NCBI GenBank assembly: GCA_030141605.1
Contig: JAQGDQ010001026.1
Span: 1 to 58,510, forward strand
Length of the DNA: 58,510 nt
From: Tubiluchus corallicola
Taxonomy: Eukaryota > Priapulida > Priapulimorpha > Priapulimorphida > Tubiluchidae
Reading direction: 5' to 3'
The position numbers and the translations under genes are program-made. A model generated the notes under the pieces. The model worked only from the letters and a program-made list of their open reading frames with translations. It searched no databases and was not told the origin of the DNA. Shown piece by piece: positions 23,243 through 37,700 of the stretch; within the stretch, counting starts at the first letter, position 1; each line of letters begins with the position of its first letter.

Positions 23243-26020
23243 ATGAAACTGTTTTTATGCGTTTGCTTCATATTAGCTGGATTGTTATGTGTAGTTTATG
23301 CTCAACTAGATGATCCTTATAGAATTTTGGGTGTTAGTAAAACGGCTACTGCTACGGAGATAAAAAGGGCGTACAAGAAATTAGCGAAACTTTGGTATGC
23401 ACTCGCTTCTTTTTAAGTTGAAAGTTTAAGTTGCAGAAGCAACCATGAGCAATTTTTTATGAATATCTTTACGAGACCTTTACCATATCGTTGTCTACAT
23501 AACCCTGGTATTCTCAAGGTGGAAAAACATTTTTTCCATTCTATGTATTTTCTTGTATTAAAATTTTCCATTATACTTTAACCCATATTACTTTGCACTT
23601 TTTAGTACTGAAATTTCATTTGCCAACTTCTAGTCAATTCTGGTAGGCTGTTCAAATCTGCTTGAAGTTTTTCAGCATCTCATAGAACCGATTTCACTAA
23701 ATATATTTGCACCGCCTGCATATTGTCAGTCATATTGTACTTTGTGTCACGTCTGGCTTATTGTTTATATAGCAGATAAACGAAATGGGTCCTAATACGT
23801 TGCCTTGTGAAATACCTGACAAGACTGTTACCCATGTTGAAAATGAGTTATTTACTTTCATTCTTTCATTATGGTTGCAAACGAAATCTTTAATCCAGTT
23901 ATAAATCTTCCCCGTGATAAGTGACTTCTGTAATTTTGAATTGCTTAATGAGAAACACTATCACAGACCTTTGCAAAATCTGAGTAAATTGTATCCAGTA
24001 CAGCTCCACAGTATAGCAGGTGTGTGGCACACCCTCTACGCCTTACAAAGCCATGCTGTATCTTTGATTTTGTGACATCAATCGTTTACAAAATGTTTTT
24101 TCCAATATTTTACTTAAGACTGACACTAGGTTTACCGGTCTAATTCCTCTTATCATTTTTATTATCTTTATTATGAAATAAAATGTCTTTGTTGCGTACG
24201 TGATTTAATGTTTTTGCAGTTCTCTTGTTCTTTTATTTTTTCAGGCACCCAGATAAAAACGATGACTCTTCGGCACAGGAGAAATTTATTGAAATCAACG
24301 AAGCCTACCAGGTTTGTGATTGTGAAGTTTGCAAATTTTGTCAGACTTGTAAATATTCTGTTATTTGATTTACCGTATTTATTCGAGTATAACGCGCACA
24401 CTTGTATAATGCGCACCCCTAATTTTCGATTAAAAATCGGTATAAAATTTTCTTTCGCTTTTTCTCGGCTCAGTCCAAGTATTGTAAGCGACAAACGTTG
24501 TTGAACATGTGCTGAACATGTGCGTTATTGAACAACTCCAGTCTCTAGTCTCAGTGAATTGTCGGCTAGCTGCTCGATTTCCGTGGGCCAGGCACCGTCT
24601 GACAAAATCTGCTGGTATTGATACATCTAAGCATGTCAGCCCAGCCCTGGTTTATAACGCGCACCCAAACACTGAGTTCTTTTTTAGGTAGAACATTTTG
24701 CGCGTTATACTCGAATAAATACGGTATCATAAAGTTTTGGCAATGCTGAATCACTGCTGAATATTTTTGAGAAAAAAACGAGTTTTCCTGTGCTTAGTAT
24801 TTGTTGGCAAGTTTGTGCTACTAATGCTGAACACCGTCATTTTCTGGAAACACAATCTTATAAAAAATATGAAATGTGCATGATTACAAAAATATGTAGA
24901 TAGAAACATTGATTTTATTGTCCTGCTTCAGAATCGTGTTTCACAACAGGTTTACATACTTCAACACTTACAATGTTTCAAAATTCTAGTCAATGGTAAC
25001 ATCAACATTAGCCACTTCGCTACTAATTACTATGCATATAGCGACATTTTAAAACCATCATCATCCAATGAATCATACGTCCAGGGACATGATTCTGCTC
25101 ACCTCCCTCTGCCAGGACTCCCTGCTTGCCGCAATGCCCCAAGTGCATTTATTTCTAAGGATCAATGCTGAAGTGTTTAAATCTTTCTGTGCAAAATCTA
25201 AATATGTTAACATTTGTCCACCTGCAGGTTTCCTAGCTGGTTCTATGGCTTGTTGAAGAGCTATCTTCACTGGAATATCATCAGATAGTCTAAGCATATG
25301 CCCAATCCATCTTAAACGGGGTCTTATTATTTTTCTTGTCCAAGGTTCTTCTTTTATTTTTTGATATAGATCTTTGTTTGAAATTTTCTTTGGCCATCTA
25401 ATACCCAAAATGTTTCTGTAATTTCTCCTTTGAAACGCATCGATTTCAGCTTTATGATTTGCTTTTAATGTCCAGAGCTCAGAGTTATACAGAAATACAG
25501 TTTCAACTAAGGCTGAGAATATTCTAATTTTTGTTTCCAAAGAAATCTTCCTATTCTCAAAAACTTTTGTGAGTTTAATGACGTTTAAAGACAACCTACA
25601 GTAACATTCACACACACACATACACAAAATCAAATTTACAGCCCATTTTTAAATAACTTAATTACAGTAATGTGAAACAAACACAAGTATTTAAGTACTA
25701 CATACCTGTATGCATGCCTAATCATAAGTTAGAAATATTTACAGGCAAAGGCTTTACGTACAGTGATAATTTACATCGACTGTGAATTGGATAAGTTGTT
25801 AAGTTAATAACAACCGACATTCCTGCATTGCACTGTTTGATTTAATCACTGAAAAAACAATGATGTGTTGCACATCAGTGGCACAACTTAATAAAAATTA
25901 AGACCCCTGTCACAGAATTGAACATTGGCTAACAAGTATCAGCTAAAGACTGAAGGGAAAGTAAACTGTATGATGTCGTAAATATGGTGCAGCATGAGTC
26001 CTGTATGGTATGCAGATCAC

Positions 26021-26086
<66 letters not shown>

Positions 26087-26319
26087 CCTTAATAATAATA
26101 TGCTAATAATAATACCGATTTATGATTTTATAAGAATTACAGCTTCTCCCAGCACAATATTTAGAATATACAGAGATCAATTATCAAATTAGCAATTCAT
26201 CACTTTTTATAATGTGTTTATCAAACAAGAACATTAAATGCAAAATATTGTTCACATTATAGAAATGCCCTCTTCTCTTTCTCTCCCCCCTCTCTCTCTC
26301 ACTCTCTCTCTCTCTCTTG

Positions 26320-26381
<62 letters not shown>

Positions 26382-28642
26382 ACCTCCCTCCCTCCCTCTC
26401 TCTCTCTCGTTCTCTCCCTCTTTCACTTGCTGTTCATAATTATTTTTTCTTTTCGATTTCTCTGTGTTTTTTAAACTGACTCATTTACTTTGTTAAAGCA
26501 AAAGCAGACCCAATCTTTGAGCAGGTCAAAACAATCTACTCTTTAAAATATTGAAAGAAAACATACTATTTTTTCAAAAAATGACTTACGTGAAAGAATT
26601 ATTACCACACAAACACAATTTTGCCTTCGCGCCACTAGTTCTTTGCTGTTACATGCATTTCGCCATTCGCTAGTTAGACAGGCACTAGCGTCTGCATTTC
26701 GGAAACGCATTACACAAAAACAGGTGCTGTACCTTTGCTCAGTTCAGATGTGTTAGTTTGTGACGAGCTAGACATGTTCAACAGCACATGGCGTAAACAC
26801 AGCGGTAAATTTGAAATTTGAATTTTTATCTTAAAATTTGCCAAGTTTTAATACAACACACTGAATATCTTATAGTAGCTCTGTGCTTCAATTTTCGCTT
26901 TTGCAAACACGTGCAACACGCTCGTGGAATATTTTTGCTGTTGAAAATTATGTTGGTTTGCGATGTCATCAATAGTTGGGCTCGCCAACCATTAATTAAG
27001 TTTTTAATTGATTATTTAATTATCAGAAACGCTTTTGCAGTATTGATTGTGTTAAAATGTATACTTTTTATCGGACTTGAAAATGGAGTAGTGTATGAAA
27101 AATCATCATCATCATTTTCATTTTCAGCTCTTATCTGACCCAGAACGAAGGCGGGACTATGACAATTTTGGATACACCACGGAACAGCCACAGCGAAGAG
27201 GCGGCGGAGGACATCCATTTGGATTTGATCCGTTTGAAAGTTTCTTTCAATTTCGGGGAGGAAACGGTTTTCATTTTAAATTTTCTAACGGAAGAAGTGG
27301 TAGCACAGTTTTCTCTGAGCATCGCATAAATTACTGGTCAGTACTAGCTAAAACTGGCTTTCATAAATGTAATAAAATTTTACATTTCTAAGTTGCTAAT
27401 TAAAAATTGAATTGATGTTATGAATTGCGAAGAAGGTTATTTGAAGTGTTAGTTGTAACACGTATACAACTGTGTTCTGTAATGCGATTCAGATGGAAGT
27501 TAATGAAGACCTGTTTATGGCAGCTATGAACCAGGTCTTTCTCTTAGTACTTTATATTACTGGCCACTAGGCCTGTCACCATGCATCGTGATACGTTTTG
27601 GGACGATGTGTGTATCGTCAAAGTGAGCCAGTATCGCAACAATCTGTGGTTTGAAGAAACCAAAAAACTTGAAATTTAGTTTTAAGATTTTATTCTGAAA
27701 TGTCTACATAAACAGTGAAGTAGTGTCATGTTGAAAAGCAGAAAACCAAGTGACCAAAAACTACAAGTGAAATCATTTAGGTGTGAAAACAGGTTTAGAG
27801 ATTATGCATTCATAAAGACTGTAGAAGCCAATGAAAATTTAAACAGTAAAGAGAAAGATTTAACAATTTTAACAAGAATACCTGAAGGTGGCAGCACTAT
27901 CCAAACCCAAAAACGTATGATGACAATACAACATAAATTTAAATTTAGAGTAATTAAAATGATTTTCTTTTGTCCAATCTGAATCACTGATATTTAACAT
28001 AACGTTGACTGTCCGTTACAGCCCTACTGGTCACTAATTTTTAATTCTTCAAGATTAATTGTTGGTTAATTGATTGAGAATTTCAGAGTTGATAGTGATA
28101 TACTTTATAAGGTCTCATGCGGTACTTCTAATGTAAAATTGGTTTGGTTTTTACGCTTTAGGACTTACGAAAACCAAATTTTGCCAAAGAGTCAGCAAAA
28201 GCCTTATGCAGTGTTCATTTATGGTGACTGGTGTATGTTATGCATGCAAGCCGAGCCGTTGTGGGAGCGTCTAACTAAAGATCTGGAAGCTATTGGTGCG
28301 TACTTTCATTTATTTGCCGAGGTTTTAAAAACGTGCATGCATTTTTTAGGTCGTAAAATTTGTGCAAATCTTGTTTCATTTTTTTATAATTGCCTTGAGA
28401 AACATCGTGTCGTCTAAAAAAAAACTAAAATTTCTAAACCTGGTGATAGAAATTTTTGATCGAATTATCTTTAGTGTGTGTGGACTTCTAAAGACACAGC
28501 TTATCACACGTCATTGTTTGCTGTTATGCTCTTTCCACTTTATACTGCCATTGTTAGCTAAGTCTTATTTTCATTGTATATACACACGCACGCGCACACG
28601 CACAAATGCACACACACGCACGCACGCACGCACACACACACA

Positions 28643-28730
<88 letters not shown>

Positions 28731-31700
28731 TTTAGAGACTACTACTTCATGATGCCCAAAGTCCAAAATTCATGTTTGAGTAGCTTTATTACGTTTTATC
28801 TGTAAAAAAATCATAACAAAATACAACAAACTAATTTGAGCCCAAAAAGAAACAAGGAAATTAATAATAAAGTGAGACTGAATAATCAAAATAAACTTAC
28901 ATCATGGCTCTACTACTCTTGACAAATAAATGGTTTAACTGAGACAGACAACAACAACTCTCTTAGCCAAGAACAGACTGCCAACTAGCCAGGTAAACTA
29001 GCTCTGTCAGTAGAGCATGACAAAAAGAAGCCAAGTCAAGACTTACATATATGAATGCAGTTAAAAAGGACAGTATAGGGGGTTTACAGAATGAGAGAAC
29101 ACTGAAGTGATAAAATAACCTAAAATCCTTCACACCGCCCCCTTAAATGCGACTTTAATTACATACCAGTTGATGAGAATTTCTGTGCTTTTTTACTGAT
29201 TTAAGAGCTTTAGATAATGCTTATAAGAAGCGCATACTTCTTAGCCAATCTTAATGCGTAATCAGTCCATTGGATGTCCATCTTGTTTCTTTGATAAATG
29301 GATGGAATTGCTTTATCACTTACACGCACGCACGCACGCACACACGCACACACACACCAGTCCAATGGACGTCCATCTTATTTCTTTGATAAATGGATGG
29401 AATTGCTTTATCACTTACACGCACGCACGCACGCACACACGCACACACACACCAGTCCAATGGACGTCCATCTTGGTTCTTTGATAAATGGATGGAATTG
29501 CTTACTGTCTGAATAAGTTTGGAGTAAATTAATGAATTTTTAGTGACGCTAGTTTTAACATTAGATATTTGTTTTACTCATGCTTTGTATTCATGACTCA
29601 AACTTCAGGATTTAGTCTGACTCTGGATAAATTTCAGGATTAACAATGATTTTTCCGGATTTCTTTCCAGGTTTTGGATATGCAGCTATTAACGCACATC
29701 AAGATGGTGCTCTGGCCAAAGCGGTGCGCGCTCACCACATTCCCGAAATCGTAGCCGTGGTGAACGGCCGCGTCTTTCATCAGAAAGACGGCGTGCAGAA
29801 ATTTTCAACAATCGTGAACTTTCTCAGAAATTCTTTGCCTTACGAAAGCGTGACTTTCTTGCGTAAACAGAGTTACTTCAAACCGTTTGTCGACAGCAGC
29901 GAGGAAAACAAAATCAGGGTGGTGTTCTTTGGGAAATCGGATAAACCAAAGTTGCGATATCTGACCGTAGCGTTTGCCTATAGAGATTATGCCAAGTTCA
30001 TGTACGCATTGATAGGTCATCCGGAAATAGAGGATATACAGTCTAAATATGGCATCGACAGCTCCAGAGAAACGGTGCTGATTTTTAAGGAGAACCCGGA
30101 TGTTCCCGCTGCCTCTTTATCCATGCAGGATATTTCCGCAAATTCGTTGCGCGAGTTGGTCGAATCGAATAAGTTTCTCGTCCTGCCGAGGTTGTCGTCT
30201 CAGATGCATTTTGACCTGCTGTGTCCCGTAGAGCCCGTACGACAGCGGAAGCAGTTGTGCGTCGTCTTGGTTACCAGTTCTAGTCTTAGAGATAAAGTGC
30301 ACCGCGATGCTCTACGCGAGTACATTAATCGACAGACCATCGCCACCGATCGGGTGCATTTTGCTTACATTTACCGTGACACGCAGCAAGCTTTTGTCAA
30401 GTCGTTGGTTAAAGATAGAGACAATATTAATGACAGCGTTCTAGATGTTGCTATACTATGGAGACCATCTGAGGATAAAATTAAATATGAGTGAGTTTTG
30501 TATTTAATGTTTTTGTATTTCATGTTTGTATTTGTATTTTTATCCATGGCCCATATATTGACATGGTAGCCTGTCATTTAGGTGATTTGTTCAATTCAAT
30601 TCAAAGGTTTATTCATCTCTAGTATAATATTTATAGCGCAAATACAACAAATTGTGTAAAGTATGTAGAGATGGGGTGGCGAAAGACCAGGAGGTCATCG
30701 AGTCAGCCACCCCTATATAACTTAGAAATATTATAAAGCACGGCAGACTACATGGTTAAGTGAATAAATACGTGGTTAGATCTTAAGTGTAGCAAATAAA
30801 CAAAATGCAAAGCAGTTATATTATAATTATACCAATGGAAAATAAGCAAGCAAATAATGCATTTAAAAATTAAAACAACAACTGAACAAGTCATGAATGC
30901 AACAAGAAAAAAGCAAGCAATCTGATTAAATCATAAATGCAGCGAGTGAACTAAAATGCAGCAAATGAACGAAAATGTAGTTAAATAATGAATGCACAAC
31001 ATAAAAACAAAAAGAAGAAAATTTGTGCAGTAAGTCTTAAATGTAATAGATTAACAAAAGCAATCAGTAATCATAATGTGACAAATTAACACAAATTGAC
31101 TTTTATTGTCAAGAGAATAATTTTCTTCGGACATTCCATAAAAGTGCTATAGCCTATTGTCTAGTTTAGCAGTAGGGGTGTGCAAACTGCGGCCCGGGGG
31201 CCACTTGCGGCCCGCCGAGAAATCTTGTGCGGCCCGCAAAGAGGTTTGTCAACGTAATGAAAGTGCGGCCCACGCGATCCAGCTGAAGTCTGCGCCAATA
31301 TCGCAAAGATAGTGCGGGTAGTTTTTTCCTCTAGATCGGATGTCATTAACCCTTACAAGACCGTTGTTACTTAATGTCACCGTCGGACATGACGAAATAT
31401 ATGGTTTTTAATATAAAGTTTAATAACTTCTAAAATAGTTTCTTGAGTGTAGTAGTGCAGTAGTGATGATGTGCGCAAATCGGATGCAAAAAATCGTTAT
31501 TAGGTCCTACTGTGCTTGGCTCCTTGACCAAACTGCATGTGGCACACAGGAATTGCGGGAATGTTTAATGTGGCCCGGCTAGTCAGATAATTTGCACACC
31601 CCTGAATTAGTGCGGAGTTATTTGAGTCAATTGCAGACAGTTTTTATATACTTTTGCACAGGAGCGGCCAGTACTTAGGCTAACAAAATTCATGTGTTTT

Positions 31701-34700
31701 TTATCAGGTGGGTTGAAAGTGGATGGAGCGCTGATCCTGCTTATGACAGTCAACGGCAGCTTGAAGGTGCGGTGAAATCTCTGCTGAAGGGAACAGAGGA
31801 ATTATCCAGAGAAACTTTGCTGATGCAGCTTATTGATGAAAATGCCAAAGGTATTCACACTACCATATACTGATAAAGGGGGCAGATACAGGTTTTAGAA
31901 CAATGGTGAACCCAACAGGAAAGAAGTTAGAGGGTCTGGGGGCGGTGTAAGCTCCCCTGAGAGGTCCACCCGGACAACAATACATTTTACTGCATTTTAG
32001 ACCACTTTCCTGCCTTCTAGAAACCATCTCTAGGAAGTTTACTAGTTTAGAACAGGTGTCTCCTGGGTGTGGGGGCACTGTAAGCTCCCCTGTGAGGTCC
32101 ACCCACACAACAATACATTTTAGTGCATTTTAGACCACTTTCCTGCCTTCTAGAAACCATCTCTAGGAAGCTCACTAGTTTAGAACAGGTATATCCTGGG
32201 TCTGGGGGCGGTGTAAGCTCCCCTGCGAGGTCCACCCACACAACAATGCATTTTACTGCATTTTAGACCACTTTTCTGCCTTCTAGAAACCATCTCTAGG
32301 AAGTTCACTAGTTTAGAACAGGTGTCTCCTGGGTCTGGGGGTGGTGTAAGCTCCCCTGAGAGGTCCACCCACACAACAATACATTTTACTGCATTTTAGA
32401 CCACTTTCCTGCCTTCTAGAAATCATCTCTAGGAAGTTCACTAGTTTAGAGCAGGTGTCTCCTGGGTCTGGGGGCACTGTAAGCTCCCCTGCGAGGTCCA
32501 CCCACACAACAATACATTTTACTGCATTTTAGACCACTTTCCTGCCTTCTAGAAACCATCTCTAGGAAGTTTACTAGTTTAGAACAGGTGTCTCCAGGGT
32601 CTGGGGGCGGTGTAAGCTCCCCTGAGAGGTCCACCCACACAACAATGCACTTTACTGCATGTCAGACCAGTTTCCTGCCTTCTAGAAACCATCTATAGGA
32701 AGTTTACTAGTTTAGAACAGGTGTCTCCTGGGTCTGGGGGCGGTGTAAGCTCCCCTGCTAGGTCCACCCACACATCAATACATTTTACTGCATTTTAGAC
32801 CACTTTCCTGCCTTCTAGAAGCCATCTCTAGGAAGTTTACTAGTTTAGAACAGGTGTCTCCTGGGTCTGGGGGCGGTGTAAGCTCCCCTGTGAGGTCCAC
32901 CCGGACAACAATACATTTTACTCCATCATAGACCACTTTCCTGCCTTCTAGAAACCATCTCTATGAAGTTCACTAGTTTAGAAGAGGTGTCTCCTGGGTC
33001 TGGGGGCGGTGTAAGCTCCCCTGAGAGGTCCACCCACACAACAATACATTTTACTGCACTTTAGACCAGTTTCCTGCCTTCTAGAAATCATCTCTAGGAA
33101 GTTTACTAGTTTAGAACAGGTGTCTCCTGGGTCTGGGGGCGGTGTAAGCTCCCCTGAGAGGTCCACCCACACAACAATACATTTTACTGCACTTTAGACC
33201 AGTTTCCTGCCTTCTNNNNNNNNNNNNNNNNNNNNNNNNNNNNNNNNNNNNNNNNNNNNNNNNNNNNNNNNNNNNNNNNNNNNNNNNNNNNNNNNNNNNN
33301 NNNNNNNNNNNNNNNNNNNNNNNNNNNNNNNNNNNNNNNNNNNNNNNNNNNNNNNNNNNNNNNNNNNNNNNNNNNNNNNNNNNNNNNNNNNNNNNNNNNN
33401 NNNNNNNNNNNNNNNNNNNNNNNNNNNNNNNNNNNNNNNNNNNNNNNNNNNNNNNNNNNNNNNNNNNNNNNNNNNNNNNNNNNNNNNNNNNNNNNNNNNN
33501 NNNNNNNNNNCATCACCTCACCTTTGATTCAAAATTACATACCAATATATCGATATACACTATACAACATACATGATGTACATAACTTTCATCTGTTTTC
33601 TTGTGATATATGATTTTTACAGATATAAGGCACCTTTAGGATTCAACAAATGGTTCTAATGCTTATAATTCAGAGAAAATATTAATTTGGTGTGTTGTAA
33701 CAGTTATTGTGCAAAGGGAGGGCACAGGTCCCTTGGGCCCACCCCCTAAGATCTGCCACTGCTGATCTACATACTTACAAATACTGCACTGTTTGAGTTT
33801 TGTTCGTAATTTGAGATAATACCACTGTAACAGTAATAACATTGTTTTGTATAAGAGTTAGCTCAAAGTTTACAGATTTTTAAAATTGTAAAGAGACTTT
33901 ATGGACACCCTGTATATCACATCATTTGAGATTTACACTGCTCCTTCTCAGCTGCATTGAAATGTAAAAATAATTACGACGAATTTTAACTGCTATTGAG
34001 AAAATAAAATTGAATTGAATTAAATTGTTGCCTTGAAGCTGAATGCTTTTTGCTACTGCTGCTTTTGACTATAACAATGTATAGAATATGTAACGTATAG
34101 AATATAATATATATTCTCAACCTCGAACTCTTTATATTTTATTGTTAGGAAATATAGGAAAGATCATTGACAGGATGATGGCTCTACATGATTACATTCT
34201 CTGGGATATTACTCAGGAGGAAGCTTTGCCTGTGATATCAGCAGTATTGTCTATTGCTTTTATTATAACCGCAGGATATTTTATTGCTTATCTAGTGTAA
34301 GTACGAGCAGTATATTTCTTCAACTAGATTATGAGTAACATTAAAGGACAAGAAAAGGGGCACCTGAAGTAGGTTTCAGAAAAATCGCCTTAAAAAATTA
34401 CACTACCTTACAGCAATTAATACAAAATTTTCCAAGAATGTTTATATGATTACTTGGGACCCGTGCCATTCTTTAATGCCCACGAATTGCCAAAACACGA
34501 CACAAAAAAAACTTATAGGAGATTCTCAAATATAGAAATTTAGTATTTACAAATTGTCTTATGAAATATTTACTTATCATACTGTTTCATAAGCACAGCA
34601 TAAAAATGTGGATAAAATAGTTTGATTCTGTGCGAAATATTCATCACAAGTATGAGCTGCAGGTCTACTTAAAGTTATCACAACGACTGATTTTACACTT

Positions 34701-37700
34701 TAAAGGTTAAAGGACAAGAAAAGGGGCACCTGAAGTAGGTTTCAGAAAAATCATCTTAAAAAATTATATTACTTTATAGCAATTTTATGCGTATATCGTA
34801 CTCTCACTGAAAGGAATTTTAGTTTGTTTTCATTTTAAATCTCCCGCAATACTGTTCCGACGGCGCCATTACATGACGTCATGCACCAAACGTAAATCAA
34901 GGGAAGAAAAGAAAATGTTAAATTATGTCACCACTCACTAACCAAAAAACATATTTTTAATCTTATTGACAAGATACAGTAATTTTAATTTTATTTACTT
35001 AGTGACATGTGCGCTACGAATGCTCTGATTATTTTTTCAAACTTTACAAAATGTTATCAAAACTTATTTCAAATGACCTGTCGTGAAAATGGCTGCGTCT
35101 AACGGTCATCGCGGGAGTTTAAATTTATATGTTTTTACAGCGTGACTGCCGATTGAAGTCCTGTATGCAAAAAGGCAGTATGTAAGCGATATAAAATTTC
35201 AAAACGAATTTTTCGTGCTTTATGTTTATGAAGGGTTTTCTTGGGCTTTAGCAATGTCTTGTCCGTGGAGTTTTAAGATGTAGTATGCTAGTTTTACTGA
35301 CTGTTTTATATGTTAACAATGTCATATAAAACGTCATATTGATGCTTAGAATATTTGTGTTGGTGTCTTCTGTACAGTTAATTCTTATATTAAAACTGCT
35401 TGGTAGTTTTTGTTCTTGCATGACCCGAAAAGGATATACACAGAATGTTACAAAAACTTACAAGATAGTTTGATACTTGTTGTACTGTTGTGGAGATCGC
35501 TGGCATCTCTATTAGAATTAAATAGAACATTGTAGAATGTTGTGTTAGAATAATCGTCTTACCGTGTAGAATGTTCCAGAAGGAAACTTCTGGAAGCTTC
35601 TCGGGCGCGCTATATAAGGTGAAGCAGGCCGCTGAGACTCACGCAGATTTCACACGGACGCCACTTATCCATTCTCTTGTATACTTCTATTTTCAGATAC
35701 ACTCAAGCGTTTTCCAGATTTTCACGTTTAGTGTAAACATTTCGCGTTCCTTCATGCTTTTGTGTTGTAGAATTCTCGCTTAACAAACTAGTTTAATTTT
35801 TTCGAAGTGTTTTCTGGTTTTCTCTACGAGCCTTCCGAGAGAAACAAAACACAACATGTACATGGATGGAATTGGCTATTTTTTGCAATGTGAAGGTGTA
35901 ACGTTGGAGGTAACCATTGCAGTCCGGGTACCAATGTGTTTTTTTTTGCATTTTTCCACCTCTCATGCATTATGTTTTTCATTCAGGAGTGAAGCCGCAC
36001 TAAAATCGACATACAACCAGGTGAAGGACATTGTCATGATCTCAGTGTGTAATTTTAACATGCAGCATTCTGATTGTCTCTTGCAGGAAAATGGAGGAAG
36101 ACAGTATCTCGGAGAAGCGAGCATCCCAGGAACAGTACAGAAAAAGGAGAGCCCTGGAAACAGCGTAAGTTATTGTGCTTGTGCAAATGTCAAAACGTCC
36201 GATGTCACTTTTCAAATCCGCCTGTTTGATATCATTCATCTGTCGTTTAGCTATTTCGTGTAATGCCACCTTGATAAGAATCTTTGTACCGTGAAACATT
36301 TTTAATCAAGTGTCACAAATCCAAGTTAAAAAAGTTTCAATTCAATTCAATTCAAAGGTTTTATTCATCTCTAATATAATATTTATAGCGCAAATGCAAC
36401 AAAATATATAAAGTATGCAGAGATGGGGTGGCCACCCCTATACAACTTAGAATTATTATAAAGCACGGCAGACTAGATGGTTAAGTGAATACATACGTGG
36501 TTAGATCTTAAGTGTAGCAAATAAACAAAATGCAAAGCAGTTATATTATAATTATACCAATGGAAAATAAGCAAGCAAATAATGCAGTTAAAAATTAAAA
36601 CCACAACTGAACAAGTCATGAATGCAACAACAAAAAAAGCAAGCAATCTGGTTAAATCATAAATGCAGCGAGTGAACTAAAATGCAGCAAATGAACGAAA
36701 ATATAGTTAAATAATGAATGCACAACAAAAAAAAAATAAAAGAAAGAAAATTTGTGCAGTAAGTCTTAAATGTAATAAATGAACAAAAGCAATCGGTAAT
36801 CATAATGTGACAAATTAACACAGTTGATTGTGAAGAAGTAAGAACTAAGAAACCTGGGATTACATGTTTCTGGTTCAATATCTTGCTGCTATGCTTTTAC
36901 TGGAATATCCAATTGTATTTCAGTCATGTACTTTTATTGTGTATTCTCTGAAATTATTGATATTTGCAAGATCCCACTATTTTTGTATCAATCAATCAAT
37001 CAATCAATCAATTTATTTCACTCCAGCAATACATATACAATACATCAACATACAATATTATTGAAACAAAAAGAAACAGTATAGGTAAAAAAAGCGTTGA
37101 TGAAGTCAAATTAACCAAATAAAAGAGTTGCTGTATGACACCTTGAAAGCTTGGCTTGTTAAGGTGGCACATATGAGTGAATGAAAGAATGGTTAGGGTT
37201 AGTAGACATGCTGGAATGGAAAAAAATAGTAAGATTAGGGATAGGAAGAAGGAAGGGAGGGAAGGATGAGTGAATGAAAGAATGGTTAGGGTTAGTAGAC
37301 ATGATGGAATGGAAAAAAATAGTAAGATTAGGGATAGGAAGAAGGAAGGGAGGGAAGGATGAGTGAATGAAAGAATGGTTAGGGTTAGTAGACATGATGG
37401 AATGGAAAAAAATAGTAAGATTAGGGATAGGAAGAAGGAAGGGAGGGGAGGATGAGTGAATGAAAGAATGGTTAGGGTTAGTAGACATGATGGAATGGAA
37501 AAAATAGTAAGATTAGGGATAGGAAGAAGGAAGGGAGGGAAGGATGAGTGAATGAAAGAATGGTTAGGGTTAGTAGACATGATGGAATGGAAAAAATAGT
37601 AAGATTAGGGATAGGAAGAAGGAAGGGAGGGAAGGATGAGTGAATGAAAGAATGGTTAGGGTTAGTAGACATGATGGAATGGAAAAAAATAGTAAGATTA

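Noticed and set aside
32047-33172. Series of 64-residue minus-strand ORFs 133 bp apart
   Set aside because: One per satellite unit; 133 is not divisible by three, so they cannot form one repeat protein.
33184-33516. 110-residue minus-strand ORF
   Set aside because: It is the assembly gap translated as unknown residues.
35987-36020. Possible DNAJC16 exon between exons 7 and 8 (AG...GT bounded, open in phase)
   Set aside because: Including it puts exon 8 out of frame and the following exon hits a stop. Joining exon 7 (34296) directly to 36087 keeps phase and gives a charged segment matching the family layout. It could still be an alternative leader exon.
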